Shown here one piece after another: positions 59,664-64,000 of a stretch of 64,000 nt of DNA. This stretch comes from Narthecium ossifragum (Eukaryota > Streptophyta > Magnoliopsida > Dioscoreales > Nartheciaceae), in the NCBI GenBank assembly GCA_963920575.1, contig OY986968.1:21582129-21646128 (forward strand), read 5' to 3'. Within the stretch, counting starts at the first letter, position 1. The number at the start of each line of letters is the position of its first letter. The notes under the pieces were generated by a model, which made no database searches, had not been told where the DNA came from, and worked only from the letters and a program-made list of their open reading frames with translations. The position numbers were made by a program, and so were the translations under genes.

Positions 59664-61130
59664 ATGCCCCTGCCAAGAGGAGGAAATAAGCCCACTGTTG
59701 AAGGATCCCGGAATACAGTCGTTGTCATACCTCAAAATCATCCTCAAATCAGGAGTGTGACTCGTTCCTTAAACAATAGAGACGCTAGTCTTGAACCATC
59801 ATACAAAAAACAATTCACTACTCTTTCCAACTCTCCAGATCATAGAGTGGTGTCACCTGATCATTATTAAGTTCTCACCACCTCAATGGAGGAAGAACTC
59901 GAGTAATTAAGGAACGCCCTACAACTGAAGGAGGCAGAGGTGGTTAACTTGAGGGCTCAAATCCCTCAGAGGCATGTCCCACAAGTAGAGAACACTTCAT
60001 TACCACCTCATGATCACCACCATCCACATTTACATAGTAATTAAACACCAAATATGGTACCTTTGGAAACAGTTAAAAGGATGATTACTGAAAATATAAG
60101 AGCCTTCCATATTCAAAACCAATATGCTATTAGGCCCGGCTATATGAAGCTATATCCAGCAGAGGTTGACTTGGTCCCATTACCGGATAACTATAGACAG
60201 CCCCAATTCACCAAATTCAACGGAAGTGGATCCCCACATGAGCACATTGCTCATTTTCTTGCAGCTTCCCAAGATACGGCTCACAACGGTGCACTACTAC
60301 TTCGCCAGTTCGTGCAGACTCTTGTTGGTCCAGCCTTTACTTGGTACATCAAGCTACCGTCAGTTCCATCACCTCTTGGGAGCAGATGCAAGAAGCATTC
60401 CTCCAAAGGTTTTATAGCACCCAAAGGAATGTGGGAATCACAGAACTCACCCAGACAGAGCAAAACTCTCATGAGAAGGCCGCGGACTTCATCAATCGGT
60501 GGAGAAACCTCAGTATTCACTGCCCGCAACCCATTTCAGAGACGGAAGCGGTACGCATGTGCATGAACAATCTTCACCCAGAGATGGCAGCCTATTTATA
60601 AGGTGTTCGTCCGCTTACCTTTGAAGAATTGGCTTCCAAGACGACAGACATCGAAAACTATCTCCAACATGTAGCCCGAAAGACAGGCGTGGTGTTGGAC
60701 CGTGCCAAAAAGGATAAAGCTCCTCCCAAAGGAAAAGTGGTGCTGCAAACTTCCACAACACAGAGCCCTAGGTCAAAGGAGATCTACATTCCAAGAGATC
60801 AGCTGCAATCTAAGGATATCCCTGAGGAAAATGCCCTGAGAAGAGTAAAGATCCTTAAAGAAAAGAATAGAGAAAGAATATTCTTTCCCTCGAGAAGAAG
60901 TAGCTGATATTTTTAAAGGTCTGAAAGGCCTTGGACTGATAGAGCTCCCAGAGCCAAGACGTCTACAAGAGGTAAATAAGGTAACCGAACCTCTATATTG
61001 CCACTATCATAGGATCTTGGGTCACACCCTACAAGATTGTTTTGTCCTTAAGGACAAAATTAAGAAACTGATCGATGACGGAGTCATGGACGTCGAACTT
61101 CTAAAGAAGCTTTAAAAAGAGAAGAAGACG
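59664..61130 (+). pseudogene. gag: Tat-type gag (broken)
   Basis: The capsid core is clear: FTKFNGSGSPHEHIAHF near 60207-60257, NGALLLRQFVQTLVGPAFTWY near 60285-60345, then, after a frameshift near 60360, EQMQEAFLQRFYSTQRNVG, FINRWRNLSI and LTFEELASKT. TAA stops lie at 59868 and 60599. After a further frameshift near 60880, YCHYHRILGHTLQDCFVLKD (about 61000-61058) is the CX2H...HX4C nucleocapsid motif of this group. Confidence 0.82.
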
Positions 61131-61142
61131 GAATCAACATAC

Positions 61143-61957
61143 ATGATCTCTACCACGCTCCCTTCGTCAGAACCCGACGCTCCGTACGACTACACTCCTT
61201 CAACTCTTCTGTTCGAGAATTTAGAGCATCTCTCTTCAATACTTTCTCGTCAAGACAAACATGCCCTTGTCTCTCCCTACATTCCCACAGAAGTGCACAT
61301 GGCTCCCGTCCTCGAACCTATTGAAGGGTGTCCTTGGCCGACATTGGAAGATTTACAGCCTCCCAACACTGATGATGAAGAGTCCCTATCTGATGAAGAG
61401 CCGTGTTATGATCGGTATGGGGCACCCTACATCAGTAAGAAGCAGATGAAGCGGAATGACTTCAAGGAAAGGGTTAGAGCAGCCAGGCTCAACCCCCCAA
61501 GACCTCCGCTCCCTCAAGACTAGCAACCAGGGCCCAAAAGATACAAAGCTCCAAAGTACAAGATTTTGAGAAAGGTGATTCCATATAAGGAGATAGAAGG
61601 CTTCATACACCGAGTCTCCACAGATCTCAAGACCATGACACCATATGTCCCAGAAACTAATACCTCTTGGGACCACTATCCATACCTCCCGATAGGAGTC
61701 TTTCAAGATGACGACCAATCTCTCTGCTTTCCAGAAGAAGAGAATGTTGAAGTCCACGAGATCATCACACGCTCTGGGCGATGACTTCCGGATTCTCAAC
61801 CACCATGGGAGAGAAACCCGGTGCCACAAGCAGTGCAAGTTACAACCCAAAATAAAGTAAACTCTAAGGAGTTAGTAAAGTACAATGTAATCTCTCATTT
61901 AAAGAAAGTACCATCACTGCTTAGCGTGTATGATGCCCCGTGTCTTTTCTCTGATCT
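61143..61957 (+). pseudogene. Linker between Tat gag and protease
   Basis: Two open pieces (61143-61523 and 61566-61784) encode an acidic, low-complexity linker. The second ends in IITRSGR, the motif that commonly precedes protease in this group. No catalytic domain. Confidence 0.55.
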
Positions 61958-62632
61958 TTGAAAATCTCTCATTATCGCTTTATCTTTTCCCGAGGATTTC
62001 CTCCCGACGATTACCGGGAGGAAATCCTCCAAAACGATGTCCCTACAGTCGAAACTCTAAATATAGAGTTTACCGATGATGATTTACTACTTGGCTCAAA
62101 ACCACATAATAGGTCGTTGTTAGTAACATGTGACATCGACGATATACCCATGTCACGTATAATGTTAGATTGTGGGTCGGTTATTAATCTTTTACCGCTT
62201 AAAACACTTCATAAATTGGGTTATAACACCATAGACCTTACATCTAGTAATATTATAGTGCAAGGCTTCAACCAAGCTGGCCAGCAAGTCCTTGGCTCTA
62301 TACGCCTCGTCATGAAATTCCAAGACTTGGCCATAAGTGTTGTCTTTCATATCATTGACGCTCGTACCTCCTATAATGCATTAATCGGAAGACCTTGGCT
62401 CCATGAGTACAAGGTCATCCCTTCAACGCTTCACCAATGTTTCAAGTACCCAACCCCCGAAGGTGACGTCAAGAGGGTGTTTGTTGATACGAAACCTTTC
62501 ACACCAGGGGAAGCGTTCTTTGTAGATGCCAAGTTCTACTTGGAGCCACCCTTGAAGCTGAAGAAGCATATCGCTACACCTCCTACGGAAATGGGTTTCA
62601 CAGAGAAGTTCACAGCAGAGGTTCAACAATGA
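61958..62632 (+). pseudogene. Tat-type aspartic protease
   Basis: An unbroken 224-codon stretch. The active site reads MLDCGSVINLLPLKTL at about 62164-62211, D-C-G-S instead of D-S/T-G-S; the Tat group often has D-G/C-G-S here. NALIGRPWLHEYKVIPSTLHQ at about 62376-62438 is diagnostic of the group. It ends in TGA at 62630-62632 before the RT linker. Confidence 0.82.
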
Positions 62633-62692
62633 AAGAAGCCTCCTCCAAAAAAGAAGACATATCACTACATTTCAGGTAGCCAGAGGAAAGCA

Positions 62693-63923
62693 GTGGACTC
62701 TATATTAGAATTCATTGAAGAGAAACTCTCCAAGACCATTCTTCAAGACTTCCCCATACCCCTCCCCAAAATGGTTCCATCACATGTAAAGCCTCCACCA
62801 ATTAAAGAAGAAGGTCAGTCAAGTGAAGACAATAGGGAAACAAAATATAATCAGCCCATTAACTTCGTCGAAGCATCTATGGTCCAATCTGTCGCCAATA
62901 GGTCATTCCTACCTATACCGTTTTATGACGAGAAGCTGCTTCACATGATGACTCAAATGGGGCTCACATGATGCCAAGTGAAAAGGAACAATATATGACC
63001 TTCCTCCATCAGAATAAAGATGTGTTCGCATGGAACTACAAAGAAATGCCAGGCTTGGATACCGGTGTTGTTGTTCATCACCTCTCCATAAAGGAAGAGA
63101 TCCTTCCGATCAAGCAATCTTAGGGGCGCTTCCGACCAGAGCTGATTCCCAAGATCATTGCCGAGGTAGACAAACTCATCAAGGTAAATTCATCATCGAG
63201 GTACAATATCCCAAATGGCTCGCAAATATTGTCCCTGTGAAGAAGAAGAATGGCCAACTTAGACTCTGTATAGACTTCAGAGATCTAAATAAAGCATGCC
63301 CAAAGGATGATTTCCCACTGCCCATATCTGAGTTCATAGTGGATGCAACAACTAGACATGAAATCCTTTCTTTCATGGATGGATACTCAGGGTAAAACCA
63401 GATAAAAATGGCGTTTGAAGATGAAGAACTCACGGCTTTCCGCACACCCAAAAGAATATTTTGTTACACAGTAATGCCATTTGGGTTGAAGAATGCCGGA
63501 GCTACCTACCAAAGAGCTATAACATTTATTTTTAGTGATCTTCTACACGACATTGTAGAATGCTACGTCGACGACCTGGTGGTGAAAACGAAGCATCGAC
63601 AAGATCATTTCAAGCACATAACCGAAGTCTTCCACAGACTCAGGTGGTACAATCTGAAGATGAATCCTATGAAGTGCGAGTTTGGTGTCACATCAGGGAA
63701 GCTCCTCGGCTTCGTAGTACGCAAACTAGGAATCGAGGTTGACCCTTCTAAGGTCAAGGTCATTATAAAAATGCCTCCACCTCGGAATTTTCATGAACTC
63801 AAGAGTCTTCAAGGTCGCCTAGCCTATATACGAAGATTCATCTCAAATTTGGCGGGACGCTACAAACCTTTCTCTCTCCTCATGAAGAAAGGGGCGCCTT
63901 TCGAGCAGGATGAAATATGTTAG
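62693..63923 (+). pseudogene. pol: Tat-type reverse transcriptase (broken)
   Basis: A linker (62693-62971) ends in a stop. The RT fingers begin in scrambled frames near 63000; from 63185 the reading is good: PVKKKNGQLRLCIDFRDLNKA near 63232, FMDGYSG at 63372-63392, then TAA at 63393-63395, MPFGLKNAGATYQR near 63474 and the catalytic YVDD near 63562-63573. The GFVV and IRRFI thumb motifs follow. A TAG at 63921-63923 interrupts it, and the frame then continues NAFQSIKEYLINPPVLA up to the window edge. Confidence 0.87.
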
Positions 63924-64000
63924 AACGCTTTTCAAAGCATTAAAGAATATCTCATCAACCCGCCGGTTCTTGCCTCTCCTATTAAAAGAAAACCTTTGAT

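Larger units (their letters stand above)
59664..64000 (+). mobile_element. Tat-type Ty3/gypsy retrotransposon (decayed, continues past the window)
   Basis: Gag, protease and reverse transcriptase follow in order, each broken by several stops and frameshifts. Gag and protease sequence are typical of the Tat/Retand group. No left LTR or primer site was recognised. The window ends at the connection to RNase H. Confidence 0.85.

Overview
The window is nuclear plant DNA. Genes have GT-AG introns, the receptor kinase, PPR, RABA and CIA30-type proteins are plant families, and most of the sequence is LTR retrotransposons. The GC-rich 5' exon of the receptor kinase and the very GC-rich starts of several genes suggest a monocot; this is inference and I do not name a species. 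There is no bacterial-style operon or CRISPR, and I see no complete new biological system. The interesting content is repeat architecture and gene decay.

Layout. 1-14813: a 14.6 kb Athila-type Ty3/gypsy element (LTRs 172-1749 and 13235-14813, tRNA-Asp primer site, broken gag-pol, a third env-like ORF) inserted in a CT-rich, probably LTR-derived sequence. 14814-18910: decayed repeats, one hAT-like end, an array of about 203 bp repeats and a pectate lyase fragment. 18914-20775: a Pack-MULE with matching ends, a perfect 9 bp target duplication and cationic amino acid transporter fragments. 22180-38357: a decayed tandem family of G-type lectin receptor kinases (copy A looks intact; the others are broken), interrupted by a LINE, sugar-transporter fragments, a gag-protease-only LTR element and a second LINE fragment. 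38975-40345: a PPR gene; part of its 3' end is duplicated behind kinase copy A.

40656-46358: 14 exons of a Rossmann/CIA30-domain protein running into a 200-N assembly gap. 46631-46897: first exon of an unidentified gene on the other strand, running into the same gap. 48421-53062: a RABA1 (Rab11-type) GTPase with one 4 kb intron that carries a 1 kb TRIM-like element. 54004-58385: two related long LTRs, one inside the other, both in minus orientation. 59664-64000: the gag-protease-RT part of a Tat-type Ty3/gypsy element that leaves the window.

The likely functional genes are kinase A (plasma-membrane receptor), the PPR protein (organelle RNA), the CIA30-domain protein (probably plastid), the unnamed 46.6-46.9 kb gene and RABA1 (trans-Golgi/endosome traffic). 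They do not form a pathway. Recurrent features of the repeats are paired GATCGATC palindromes just upstream of LTR TATA boxes, and TGACGTCA palindromes at 11 bp spacing in the Pack-MULE.
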